In this document: positions 52,201 through 63,111 of the stretch, piece by piece
Position numbering within the stretch: position 1 is the stretch's first letter
Layout of the letters: each line of letters starts with the position of its first letter
Notes under the pieces: generated by a model
Database searches by the model: none
Seen by the model: the letters and a program-made list of their open reading frames with translations, nothing else
What the model was told of the DNA's origin: nothing
Translations under genes and position numbers: made by a program
Origin: Membranipora membranacea
Lineage: Eukaryota > Bryozoa > Gymnolaemata > Cheilostomatida > Membraniporidae
Direction: 5' to 3'
DNA: 64,000 nt
Assembly: GCA_914767715.1 (NCBI GenBank)
Contig: OU612071.1
Span: 19,526,948 to 19,590,947 of the forward strand

Positions 52201-55200
52201 AGCAATGTCTGTACACAGCAGGGGAGAAACATCAATCAGCCACTCAGTCTATAGATTATATCCTTAGTGGTATGTATGGTAAATGGTGGGGGCAACTTAA
52301 CAGAATTAATCTTTTATTCTCGGAGTTATCTGCTTTCTGATGTTGTGGAGACAACTCTTTAATAATGAAAAGAGGTTTTCTAGAAAGTTTACAGATAACA
52401 GAGTAGTTAAAAATTAACTTGTTGACCTCTATATCATTCTTCCCTTCCTCAGAGATCTTATACAGCTAAGTTTTTCTTGTTTCCTTTGGGTACAGCATAA
52501 GACGGTTTGTTTCTATATTTTCATGTCAGGTTTTTGATATAAGGTATTATCCACACAAACATTATGGTTGGATAAAATACAGATTTATCACATCGAGGAT
52601 TGGTCAAGATCACAAGCGGAAATCTTTTTGGCGCATCAAAAACTCATCACCTTCTAAACAGATGAAAATATGCTATGTCATCTAATTTCTGTATCCTACC
52701 GCACATTGTAACGAAAAGATTTCTCATAATCTGACCGATATCATACCTAATTATGACTCAAGTGACACAGAGCCACCAAAACAAACATGTAGCGCAAAAA
52801 TAATCTAGTAACTGTCAACACTGACATCGAGATTACACTATTAACATGTGTATCTCTGATCGTTAGAGTCAATTTAGTAGCAGTACCTAACATGTACCCA
52901 CCCCTAATTAATAAAATTGAACACGGGTCCTCACACCAAACTCCTCGTGATGGCACTATTACTAAGTGAAGTAATTCACGTTCTATCGATGGGAGATATA
53001 CATGCAATAGTATATCAAGCCATCAGTATGGTAACTACCTTTTGTATATTATAGGAAGTCAGGCCAGCTTTGCTAGTGAAGCCATATATGACGCTGTGCT
53101 GAAGGTTGTGCGGAAAGTAGAGAGATTCCTCACTGAGTATCAAGAAGAGGCCAACAATACGCTTAATTCTGTAAGTTGCTCACTTGCCGACTCACTCACT
53201 CACTCACTCACTCACTCACTCACTCACTCACTCACTCACTCACTCACTCACTCACTCACTCACTCACTCACTCACTCACTCACTCACTCACTCCTAGTGG
53301 TTAAAGTAATCTGATCTCACTCAGTCAATGACTGTCGAGTATCAAGAAAAACTGCAATGCAATTATTGAATGAGTGCTTTATTCAATTCATTTAGTAGTA
53401 AATCTCAGTATGAAAAAATCTGAACCTTCAGATGACAACTACATGCTCAAGAAAAAATGGATTGGAAGTTATATATGTGGAATCAGAGTATGCGAAGCAT
53501 AAAGTTTAAATATCCAAGGGGAAGCATCATTCTGTTGGTTATACGGAGACGCCGCCACCTTATAATGGGCGTCTGATGTGGCTTCAGATGCTAGTTATTC
53601 TTTACTTGATGAAGATGCTATACATGGATTGACTATTCTCGAAGCCTACACATCTGAGATAAGGTCGCTCTCGTTCTGATCTGGCTTTGGTGGAGTCACT
53701 TTGCCGTTCTCTCCATCACTATCGATAAACATCTCATTACTAAACGACACGCTGCGAGCTGCTCGTTTTCTGTTGTTTTGAATTATTGTCTCCATGTTAC
53801 TATATATAGCGCTGTTGGGTATCTGAGACTCTGTGGGATCGGCCGCTGCTGCCGGCTTGTGATAATGGTCCAATGAGGTGCCCTCGTTATCAGAGAGTGT
53901 GCTGCATTGTTGCCGTTTCATCTGAAAAGACAGAGCTTTTGAGCTCAATTACGAGAATCAGATAATAACATGTCTACAGCCTCTCTGCTAAATGGTATAT
54001 ATGTTACACAGTTTTTATTGTATACATGTTAGAGATGGAATACATATTTGCGTACATAGCATATATGTATATATGGATGTGATGCGAAGATAATATTAAT
54101 CTACTGAACATCAAAGGGTAATTGAAATGTGTCGATACTTAAATTAGAAGTCAATATGCATCCAACAGAGCAGCAATTTCTAAGGGAGCATGAATCAAGT
54201 CAGATCACTCTTTCTGTGACGCTAGTAGAACTCACACTAAATCTTCTCATCCTAGCTTCCTTGTTATGTCGCCGGTGCTTTAAAGACTTAGTTTTGTAGT
54301 GCATCGGATGTATGAAATGTGAGAGCTTCTGCTGCCCCGCCCCTTCCTCAGGCAGATTATTTGCTCTAGGATTTCTAGTCTTTCTCTTCTCCACCTTTAC
54401 CACTGTTATACCATTGTTCTTATTATCTCGTAGTATCTTGTTTCTCTCTTTGAAAGCTGACGGAAAAAGAAATGAAGTTTTTATTCTCAGGTTAACGTTA
54501 GATGTTTAGAATGTCTTGTTAAGTTTCTACCTATACTTAATCTACGGACAGTTTGGTTCAAGTTCTTTTGCCAATCCTTTTCCTATGGAGTAAGACTCAA
54601 TCGTTCAGAGAAAATTCATCACAGACCCATCTTCCCTTCAGAGAGCGAGTCACACTTCTGCCAATAAAAGCCCGAAAATCTTTTGATGAAGGTCAAAGTA
54701 CCAGATAACTCATGTATCATAGCTTGGTTTTCATCAAGCTTTATGGGGCTGATACCGATACAGATGGAAGTGTAAGATCTCTGCTCTCTCATGACTCAAA
54801 GACAACATGGCATTTTTGTGTGATGCTAACTTACCTCACTCACACAAAGAAAAAGTGGATCTCATTGCTCAATGATAACAAGAAAAATTAGTAAAAAAAA
54901 CTATTCTTACAGAGCAAAGTAATAAGCTTTCACTATTATGTAGCTGAATCAATCAGGCGCAATAAATAAAACATTCTTGGTTACACATGACATCATGTGG
55001 TCTGACTTGAAAAACCGGAATTTATAAATCAACTTACCTCCATAGAATTGATAAACCAATCTGAGCACAGGTATCATCATTATAAAGATGCTCACAGTAA
55101 ACAGAAGATTCAGTAAGGTGAATGCGTATATGAATGAGTCATACACTGTCCCTGTCATTATTCTTATTGCTGTCTGATAAATAGATATAATCCAACAGCA

Positions 55201-58200
55201 AAGTATCTTGAATCTAACTTAGGGAAAATTTGTTCTGGCCAAACGAGCCAAACTTAATTCTAGCTCATATATACTCATTTAAGATGATGATAGAAGATAG
55301 TAGAATCTAGATTGATACTCAGGTGTATAGCTAGTCTAAATGAAAGCCAGTTTATCCCAGCATCGTTTACAAACAGGGCAAGGCTCTCTCATTACTAAGT
55401 CATTACTGAAATGTATTAGGGAGTAACAGTATTCATCAACAGTAAATAATAACAATAATGCCGGATAGTGTAAGTATATCTACATTAATAAAGGCTTTAT
55501 ATAGGAAGATCAAAAAGTTTGCTGATCGCTTCTAATCAAATTGTAATAAGCTGAAGGCTGGAATTTAGTTATGTATGTATTATTTCTAACAGATGCAGCA
55601 TCTTGAATCCAAAGGTTAGCAAGTTATGTCTTCCTTGACGTTTGCAGATATTATATCCTGCTTTTATTTCTAGATGTTGCCTTTTGAGAACAACAGAATT
55701 TATTTATTACAAGTCAAGTTGATCACCATGGCATTATAAGACAATAAGTGAACATTAATGTTTTACTTACCTAATGATAGAAGGCAGATCAAGATGATGG
55801 AGTAATATTACTCTTATAGCTATGAGATGCAGCCTTCTTAGATAGATGATTATGATACTGGCCTAGTTGAGCTTGAGTGCAAGATCTGTTTCTGTTGTTT
55901 GCGGAGGTGGTTGGCACCCTTTATCAAAACATGCTGGGTTCTCAAGCTAGTTAGGTTGTAAGTAACTTCAGCTGCTGCCGTCACAGTGTATAGCTGAGTA
56001 AGATTTGTTTGAAAGAACAGAATGGCAAACAATCTGCCAAGTCAAACCTCTGCGCCCTTTGGTGTCCCTCTTACGTCTGAGAGACTTTGATAACATTGAT
56101 AAGATGAGATTTACTTTAACTTGGTATTTGTTTATACTCACTGACTCATTGGAGAAAAAAAAGTTACCTGACGGATGTTACCTGATGGATGACATTCATA
56201 CAGTTTTATTTTCTTTTTTACACCTGGATAATTTCAAATATTTTTTCTTTCTGATCACCCATTTTTTGCCTTAACCTTATTGACAAAGAGGGCAATGGCA
56301 ATAAGAAAACACATATGACCTGCATTAACCTTAAACTCTGGAGAAACTCCACTGTGCACTTCTCAAATCTTTGATCTTATTAGGAGTCTGACCACCACAC
56401 AAAAGAGGAGAAAGCTGTCATTGTTTCTTGTATAAAGTAACATCACTCACATTTCAAACTTTCAAATTTCAAACCCGGTAAATAATAGGTAATTTAGAAG
56501 TAAAAAAATAAGTACTCCTTTACTTTGGGCACAGGTCTTTTATTTAGGGTACAAACTTTAATTTGATTTCTCCATTACCTGAAACTGTACTGCTGTTCCA
56601 GTAGATTTGCACGTTTTGCAAATTGGGAATGTTGTCACCTAATTTTTTACTCGTAATTGTATTATTGTCTCACGTCTAAGATTGATATTTAACATTCTAC
56701 ATGTTACATTTAGATGTCGCGAATTGTCTCTTGTGTCATATTGAAGTGTCATGATGTCTATAGTGTCACGGTGGATCCTCTTAATCTATCTCACAATGTG
56801 TCCAGTTGAAGTGTCTAATTGTGTATGTGTCACAGCTAATAGGCATTTGTTGTCTCATGTGTCGCAGTTGATTGTCATATTGTCTCATGTGTCACGTGAT
56901 ACTCATACTGTAGTGAGCTAGGGGATTCTATGAGTGCTGGTGTCTGTATATCAAGATGATTGATGACGCTGTACTTCACTTTCAGATCTGGCAAATAAAA
57001 AGTACAGGGAAAACATTAATAGCTGTAACATGATAGGACTACTTTGGTGTGAAATCTATTAGGAATGCCTCATTGCTGGTTGTTCAGAAGATGGACGGTG
57101 AGGTTCTAACCGATGAAAAGATTGATGTATCCAGGATTGTCCTGCCAAGGCTAGCCATGGGCAGTGCTTGCCTGTGAATGGTGTTTGAATGCTGGCCGCC
57201 CTCCTTCCCTCCAACATTCCGGCATACGTTATTTGTTGTTGCACTTGCCTTTTTGATTGTCAAAGTTGATCGCAGTCTCAGGTATGAAGGGGGGTACTGT
57301 GCGGACAGGTTTTCTCCCAGGTTTTCTAGCCACTCTCGGTCCCCGTCTCTTCATTCTGTATCCCAGTGAATGTGGTACTGTAAAACTTCTCATCAGCTGC
57401 CTCTCATCCTAAAATCAAGTCAGTAGGAAGTCAAAAGATCTACAGAGAGAACAGCCTGGATCACGCTGCGAGAAGAATCCAATCGAGGCACAATACCTGA
57501 ACCAGAATCGTGTAACCATTACCGTTATCATCATCCTTCTAAGCCGCAGTGTTAAATTGCAAAAAAGGGTACACTGAGGTGATCGCTCTGTAGGTTTGTG
57601 GGTTGGTTTTCTGGCCGGTGTCAATCATGTCTTCAGTGTTTGGACTGGGATGGTCAAGGGATCATGCCCTGCTGCAGTCCACTGAGCTTTGTTGAAGCTT
57701 ATATGGGTTCGTTCTACTTAAAAAACTATAACCTCTCAAGAATGTGGTTTATAAAGAGACCAAAGAGAAATTTTAAAACCAGATGACACACGATAAAGAA
57801 TGGCATCCGTAGGGATTGTGATTGGGTTTTGTTGGTCCTGTTTTAATAGGTTTGGTGAAATAGTCAGTCACAAGGGTGAAGGTGGTTGCATTGTTTCTCA
57901 CTAGTTTATCCTTTGTGACACTGATAAGTGGTTTATTGGTCTCCTCCATGTTCAAGTCATCTGCAAAAATCAACACATCTATATATTCCTCTAGGACAGA
58001 TCAACAACAAAATTGGGTTCAGCCTCCCAATTCATTTTGCATGAAGAGTCCTCCGAAATAAACACAGGATAGCTCAATACACCACCAGGCAACACAATTT
58101 ATCAGCAGCCTTGAATTGAATTTATATTGGTAATTGTGTTAGAAACACATTACAATTTAGGCGTGAACCATATCTCCCTCAGTTGTTTCGCAGACGAATA

Positions 58201-61200
58201 CTAAAAGGCACAAAGCTGCACAAAAATCTTGATGTTCTAGTTTTTGGCATGATAAAATATTTACGATTACTTTTATAACAATTGCGTAAAATGTGCCTGT
58301 CATCAGCGATAAAATGTTGAGCTAAATTAAAAATACTCATGTCAACAAAACAGTCAGCGTCAAAAATGTAGCTGTTTTTTAAAAACGGACTTAAAAGCAT
58401 ATTCTTTTGTCTTTCTGTAGCACCAGTATACCAGAGTTCAATATTATAGGTAAAAATGGGTTGGATCAGTGATTGGATAAAATTATGTTGTTGATATTGG
58501 TTAGGTTTAAAATGTTTGAATCTAGAAAAAGCATAAAATCTTTTCTTTAGTTTACTATAGACATATTCAGTGTTTGAGCACCATTTAAGATCACAGTCGA
58601 AAAACGTTCCTAGGTATTTAATACTTTCTACCTTCTCTATTGGGTTACCATTTATAAAAATATAGTCGTATAAGGCACAAGATTTGCCATCTCTTTGGTT
58701 TTTAAGATTCACACTTACCGTCGTCTTGTCGTGGAGTTGGTGGTGGAGTAAAGTTTGGTATAACATCTGGTGACTGGGAGTTATCTGATTGGGTATAGAG
58801 TGAACTGGATTTAAGGAGCTTTGGGTTCTCGTAGAAGTTTGCGCTGCCCTCATCCGTGTCTATACTAAGAGTGTCACCTTAAAGTTATAGAAGTAGAGTC
58901 AGTAAATATGTATATGTGGTCTGGGTATATGCATCTGTAGATTGTTCAATTGCCACCATAGCCATGATTAATAACAAGAAGGGTACTATTAAGGGTATAG
59001 GGCCACTACCCCACAAAAGCCACATGAGCTTAAGAGGGCCCATAAAATATGGTTGTCAACTATAGTGGAAAATTAAAATAATATCTTTATCTGTTACATA
59101 TAATAGAGACTATATTGATATTCAAATTTTGCAACATGTATATTCTCATTAGCCATCACTACATACCGATTCATTCAAATTATTTTACTGGCATATAACA
59201 ACATCACTCAATGCATTGGTGACTCGTCATAGATGGCCAAATAGGAGCTAGGGTATGAGACCTACTTGCATTATTAAGCGAGGCTCTCCAGGCTTGCTCA
59301 GGACTACCCGGTGCCTGCCGTTCAGAGCTGTACTTCCTGTCTAGAGTTACATGAGGGGTCATGTCCTCATTTCTCGATCTGTGAACATCTAAAAATAGAT
59401 AATTTGGAAACTTCATCTCAAATTAATCGCAATGAGCGACAACTTGCTGTTGTGACTTCTACTTTGCCCACTCACTGCTGGGATTTTTTACATCAAGTTT
59501 TACTCTGATTAGAGAGAAATTTGGTGGGTGTGGCAGTCTGCATGGCATGTTGCGGAACATCTCAGCAACATATCAATAATAATAGTATCTCATCACTGAC
59601 CTGCTTTAGCTGCACGATCCTTGGCCTTCTTGTTAGCTTTAGCCTCAACGACCTTGACCCCTAGATTAGGCATACTAGTATGGAGAAGGTTCTGTCTGCT
59701 GCATGCCGAGTGGATGGAGCGCGTGTCATCCCCACCTGTCAAGCATTTGTCCGACCTCATCCCAATCAACTAAAATCAGTGTCATACGCAGTGCAGGCTC
59801 TCTAATGAAGACCTGACTATATTTTCTACTCATAGCAATGAAAAAGTAAAATTCAGGACTCAGCAGTGATAGCAGACCATACAGTCAGTCATTTATGGAT
59901 TAAAACTAGATATTTACACCCGCACTTTGTTATAAATCAGGAATTAGCAGTTGCTTCTACCAATGGGAGTTCATTGCTTCTACTACCTCCTCTATTGAAA
60001 ATAAGACAGATTGAGAAATAGATCTTTTCTCTGTTGTGGCAATGTTTCACAATAGTGACTGAGCCTCACAGTTTACACAGCAAAGGAATGCAAATTAATT
60101 TTACACTTTGTTTATCAGGCCTTCATTTTTGTTGCTCAGTCTCTAAACAATTCTTCGGGAGATTGGGCAGTGTGAACCCACCATCCCTGGTGAAGCAGCA
60201 ACAGAACATTGTTTCAATTTGATTGAAATTGTCCACCCTTGCTCGGATTAATCCTATTATCATATACACCATATATTACCTGCTTGATCTCTGCTGCGAT
60301 GTTCCTGTTGGACCCTGTGAAACCTGATCGTTTGTTGCGTTCAGCAGCATTGAGCTCTCTGACTGTTCGCCGAGTAGACATCAGTGCATACAGCATGCAT
60401 CCCATAATGATTATCAATACCAGCAGGATAGCACCTGTAAAATGTAGTTCAAGGCCTAAAGACTTGATCGGTGTATTAATATGATATGGTTTTTTCAATC
60501 GTTGCTCCCAACGAGCTTCATTTTTTTGCAACCAGGGTCTTAATTATAGGAGGTGCCCACACTGACCGTCCCTGGGAGTGTTGGCATTTTTTGTTTGCTA
60601 AACGTATTGCTATTGCAAGGCCGGCTTGTCCCTGCAATAACTATTGCTCTATGATGACAGATAATGACTAAGTACAAAATTCAGCTCAATCAAATCAAGC
60701 AGTCCCCAGTAGTCATTTTCTATCGCAGAAATCAGTTATGATGATTCCATCAAGAATCAGTGTGAGTTCTCAGGCTGTCACTTTCGGGAGTCCAAATCCA
60801 TCAGTGTTTGAAATTTGCCATTCTTGTGTTTGCTGCTTCTGACATTTCATTATTATCCATTTGAGTCTCCAGGATGGAATGTCGCTAATAGTGACTTTTC
60901 AAGCAAATTTCAACTAAGTTGTGCCGAATTGACATCCTGACATACTTATTTTAAATGATTGTTTGGTTCGGGCACACTCACCTAATCCACACACAACGAC
61001 AGTAATGGTACACCAATCTTTCATCTCCGCTGATCCATCAAAACAGGATAGACCGAGCAATCTCGGCCCCCATCGTTCACCGAGTTTGTACTCCGTACTG
61101 TTACTCATTATTGTGTTGTGAGAACTCCAAGTCTAAGATGTGTTGGTTCTCTGGTTCTGCTTGAAAATGTGGTGAATCTATTTAGTAAACAAATCACACC

Positions 61201-63111
61201 TCCAACTCAAGTTGAGTTAAGCCTTTCACCTCTATGATTACTAATATTTATCATTAATCTAAGTGATGAATCCAATAAAGAGGATGATTGAGTTCATTTT
61301 TAAAAAATTTAACCTAAATTAAAAACATTATCCTTTGGCGCTCGAATAGATAATAGTATTCAAACGATTCAATATTATCGGCCAAATATTGCATATCAAA
61401 CCTCACCTGAACGTTAGCTGTCTTCTTTGCTAGCTGGCTGAGAGGAAGCGTTGCTTGTATCTCATCCACACATCTCTGCTCCGTCTCTCTATGTTTGACA
61501 TACTGCCTGATTAGATGAGTGTCAGAATTATTATGACTAGCGCCAGGTTATCATTGACTCCTATGATATGTGTGCGTCAAACACCAAGTTGTGAAACGAT
61601 TAAGAAAGCAAAATAACTCTTTGGAAAATGAGATCGGACCAGACTAAATGTACCTCAGAGAAGTAAAGTTAATCATTAAGAACAGATTTCATATAAACTC
61701 CTTTGATTGTTAAAACCTGAGCCAGCTAACACCTCCAAGCTTTATTCCTTGAGGGTAACTGAGAATGTTCCTAAATTAAGTTGTGCTCATGGGCAACCAA
61801 TCCTACCTCATTGACAAGCCATGGTCATGTTGGTAGTCATTATCTTCACAGCTAAAAGTTTAAAATATGCTTTCTAAAATACATACTCAGTTCGATTTCT
61901 AAATAAATGTGTAAAACAGGTTGTTGAAACCCTGTTGCGGTTGTGTTGCGTTTAATAACCTTTGCATTTGTTTACTTTTACAGATAGAAAAGAAGAAGGG
62001 AGACTTTGACCCATGTCACAGATATGATATATGCTCTCAGGCTGTACTCAACCTAAACACTATTGGAGATAGCCTCAGTGCCCTCACCAAACCTATGTTC
62101 ACTCAGGGTATGTCTGCTTCATTTTATGGGCAAAATAAGTAACTGATATAGCAGTAGCCTTTTTTAATGAATCTGAGAGTTGTGCCCTTCTTTAGTTGGA
62201 GAGGACAACTCACTACATTAACACTGTAATTTACCAAATGAAGTCGATTAAAACGTTAAATTTGGCCCTGTTCAATAAAATTATGTTGTAATTTCTCAGA
62301 GATCCATCTTGAAACCACCATGGGAATGATGCAACCTACCAAAATATATTTAGATAAATATATGCCCGAATTGCTAGCTTACAAGTTGAATCATTCACTT
62401 TGAATGCTGTATAGTACTTGTTATATAAGTTTGTTGTTATGTGTCTTTCAGGAAAGGAATATGACCGTGCAATTATCCTCAAAGCTGCAGACACCATAAA
62501 AAGATGTTGTAGAAAGCTAGCCTTAGACACTTCAATAGACCTCACATCATTAGTTGGGGTAGTCAGTCTTCTCTTCGCAGTCACTGAGGCGGAAGGCAAG
62601 GTGAAGGTCAGACACAAGTCTAGTCAGTCTCAGTCAGTGAGTGAGAGTGACTCAGCTGCTAGTAGCCCGAGGATTGTTAGTACTAGTGCTAGTCACAGAG
62701 CTAAGAGGCTACTACCACAAGTATCCAGCAACGATAAGGTGAGGTGGACACTAATCAGAATGGCTGACAGTTTGAACGTGCACCAATTTATACATACACC
62801 GAACAAGGCAATTCTTCACTAAGCTAAAGGAGTATAATGATGGTGGAAAAAAATCTGCAAAATGCGCATCAGATAATTCAAACACAAATCATTGGTTCGC
62901 TGACACGCGAATTAATTTACGAACTTCGTATTTACGTTTTAGTTTTACAGCATAGTTGGGATATTTATCCACTTGGTATTCTCTTTTTCAGGCGAGGAGA
63001 GTATTACCGCCATCCCCAGAGAGCCAAGCCTCACTATCACCATTTACTAAGAGTCCGCCTAAGACAGTTTCAAAGCTAACTGCAATGTTTGAAACTCCAA
63101 AAAAGGACTGA
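34269..63111 (+). CDS. KIF14: KIF14-like kinesin (kinesin-3 superfamily), 29 coding exons
   Basis: Plus-end microtubule motor; KIF14 acts at the central spindle in cytokinesis. Exons: 34269-34344, 35908-35967, 36457-36582, 37092-37278, 37574-37670, 37907-38008, 38317-38400, 38775-38882, 39333-39469, 39901-40104, 42264-42447, 43358-43460, 43789-43975, 44794-44899, 45321-45472, 45843-45990, 46468-46657, 47674-47756, 48251-48366, 48712-48819, 49253-49446, 49776-49883, 50572-50774, 51401-51544, 52158-52269, 53055-53170, 61984-62107, 62452-62738, 62992-63111. Total 3,966 nt, 1,321 aa, all in phase. Motor about 50-396: P-loop GQTGSGKS (141-148), switch I NDKSSRSH (262-269), switch II DLAGSE (301-306). 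Neck coil about 394-455. FHA domain about 500-610 ([32 protein letters not shown]), coiled coil about 638-690, basic Ser-rich tail. Human KIF14 has about 1,650 aa with a long pre-motor region; here only about 49 residues precede the motor, unless an upstream exon is coding. Confidence 0.92.
39979..41827 (+). repeat. Tandem array of 13 partial copies of KIF14 exon 10 with splice donor
   Basis: The last 126 bp of exon 10 plus about 15-25 bp of the following intron repeat 13 times, with a period of 138-148 bp. Donor boundaries (last exon base) are 40104, 40242, 40386, 40532, 40670, 40818, 40962, 41100, 41246, 41390, 41538, 41681 and 41827. Each ends CTCAG or a close variant, followed by GTATG. 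Copies 3-7 and 8-12 match in order with offsets of 714-720 bp, so a 5-unit block was itself duplicated. The unit codes [11 protein letters not shown] to EETLSTLR (helix alpha5, strand beta8, helix alpha6 of the motor). Frame stays open from the first to the third donor (steps of 138 and 144); the 146-bp step to the fourth breaks it. No acceptor consensus was seen between copies. Confidence 0.9.
41888..41985. repeat. Decayed CACTGA-family MITE, KIF14 intron 10
   Basis: GTGATATACTGTTGCAT and TTAGGCCGACTCCAACAATC resemble the left part and the right-middle part of copies A and B; the middle is deleted. Confidence 0.35.
43554..43628 (+). other. Possible in-frame cassette exon of the KIF14-like gene
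   Basis: TCGTCATTTAG precedes a 75-nt open segment (phase 1 in, phase 1 out), followed by CCCAGGTTTCA, a weak donor. Inclusion would add 25 residues (including [10 protein letters not shown]) between exons 12 and 13 without changing frame. The main model omits it because the exon 12 to exon 13 join already gives the expected KIF14 order. Confidence 0.25.
44165..44538. mobile_element. TTAA-flanked MITE (piggyBac-like), copy 2, KIF14 intron 13
   Basis: TTAAAGGGCAACCAGGGTTTC at the left and its inverse GTTGCCCTTTAA at the right. The interior matches the reverse complement of copy 1 (4522-4908), including CAGTTTCCTGTTCCTG and AACCTCCCCTAAAC. It is slightly shorter (374 against 387 bp). Confidence 0.75.
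45010..45206. mobile_element. CACTGA-family MITE, copy C, KIF14 intron 14
   Basis: CACTGATAATCTTATAATAC and TTGCATGTAT at the left, GACTCTATCGATCGGAGGTA and CTCGATGCCAGTG at the right. It is more diverged than copies A and B. Confidence 0.6.
47130..47324. mobile_element. CACTGA-family MITE, copy E (reverse orientation), KIF14 intron 17
   Basis: CTGACATCAAGATTGCACTA then GTCTCTGATC at the left, and ATCAGAGATATACAACAGG then ATCATGTGCTCAGTG at the right, matching the family in reverse complement. The CAAAACTTTTGCCTTGGG word resembles the middle of copy A. Confidence 0.55.
47949..48180. mobile_element. Diverged inverted copy of the GGGGGTCTTTC MITE, KIF14 intron 18
   Basis: Shares ATTAGAATGA, CACTCAGAATG, GAGACCCTAGCAG and a terminal TTGATTGAAAGACC with the reverse complement of the element at 5612-5808. 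Confidence 0.45.
50818..51017 (-). mobile_element. tRNA-derived SINE with A-rich tail (tRNA-Leu-like head), KIF14 intron 23
   Basis: Read on the minus strand: AGGGATAGCTCAGTGTTTAA is an A-box-bearing head, then CGGACTCAGGATT with a CAG triplet in the anticodon position, then GAGTTCGAGCCCC, a good pol III B box. About 110 bp of body follow, ending in an A-rich tail (T-run at 50818-50827 on the plus strand). This is the best-preserved SINE in the window. Confidence 0.65.
51590..51710. repeat. 22-bp minisatellite, about 5 copies, KIF14 intron 24
   Basis: The unit AGTGGCATTCTACCTGTCTG plus GA is repeated with few differences, with degenerate AGTGGCATTC words continuing to about 51790. Confidence 0.85.
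52819..53027. mobile_element. CACTGA-family MITE, copy D (reverse orientation), KIF14 intron 25
   Basis: CACTGACATCGAGATTACAC and GTATCTCTGATCGTTAGAG at the left, GGGAGATATACATGCAATAG and CATCAGT at the right. Its end is only about 27 bp before the acceptor of exon 26. Confidence 0.65.
53190..53293. repeat. (CACT)n tetranucleotide microsatellite just after KIF14 exon 26
   Basis: About 25 units of CACT starting 20 bp after the splice donor of exon 26. Confidence 0.95.
53646..55158 (-). CDS. Small single-pass membrane protein nested in KIF14 intron 26 (gene N1)
   Basis: Three exons on the minus strand: 55038-55158, 54236-54456, 53646-53921. They total 618 nt (205 aa), all in phase. It starts at ATG 55158. 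Residues about 10-36 form one hydrophobic segment ([20 protein letters not shown]), with no cleavable signal evident. The rest is a basic, Ser/Asn-rich tail, presumably cytosolic, with [13 protein letters not shown] and [10 protein letters not shown] as possible basophilic kinase sites, and it ends in ESDLISDV. Exon 2 could also be read through its internal GTGAGT donor to a TGA at 54200, giving a shorter 124-aa product; which form is used is unknown. No family is recognised. It lies wholly inside a kinesin intron on the opposite strand, next to gene N2. Confidence 0.6.
55159..56874. other. Gap between nested genes N1 and N2
   Basis: No further exon was found. It should hold the N1 promoter and the N2 3' UTR. 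A patchy run of TGTCTCATGTGTCAC-like words occurs at about 56700-56900, partly overlapping the last N2 exon. Confidence 0.4.
56875..61108 (-). CDS. Single-pass membrane protein nested in KIF14 intron 26 (gene N2)
   Basis: Six exons on the minus strand: 60982-61108, 60280-60434, 59601-59769, 59266-59388, 58719-58859, 56875-56987. They total 828 nt (275 aa), all in phase. It starts [10 protein letters not shown] with an N-glycosylation sequon at residues 3-5. A transmembrane segment covers about 34-61 ([20 protein letters not shown]) and is followed by STRR, so an outside N-terminus and a cytosolic C-terminus are predicted (positive-inside rule). The tail has a Lys/Ala-rich helix ([15 protein letters not shown]), a PPPTPR motif (230-235) that could bind SH3 domains, and ends EYHVTHETI. 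No family is recognised. The layout matches N1 (short hydrophobic N-terminal part, basic polar tail), but I see no sequence identity. A LINE fragment begins right at the exon 5 donor. Confidence 0.65.
58110..58718 (-). mobile_element. 5'-truncated non-LTR retrotransposon 3' end in N2 intron 5
   Basis: The minus-strand frame from about 58700 to the stop at 58179 codes the reverse-transcriptase C-terminal region of L2/CR1-type LINEs: [17 protein letters not shown], then DLKW and [17 protein letters not shown], then [15 protein letters not shown]. The frame is intact over about 170 residues. A short 3' UTR ends in TTGAATTGAATTT words near 58115. Minus-strand read-through from N2 exon 5 in another frame creates a misleading 224-aa frame. 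The sequence does not match the 2.2-2.6 kb fragment closely. Confidence 0.7.

Noticed and set aside
53042-53314. 90-codon frame including a SLTH repeat
   Set aside because: It is exon 26 read past its GTAAGT donor into the (CACT)n microsatellite.
57773-57976. Minus-strand frame with a TLVTDYFTK-like segment, reminiscent of an LTR-retrotransposon integrase
   Set aside because: An acceptor-like TTTTTGCAG precedes it in the right phase for N2, but there is no usable donor after it, the integrase resemblance is a few residues only, and the simpler exon 5 to 56987 join completes N2.
58179-58853. A single 224-codon minus-strand frame
   Set aside because: It fuses N2 exon 5 read in the wrong frame with a LINE reverse-transcriptase fragment; the true exon 5 frame is different and is confirmed by splice phase.
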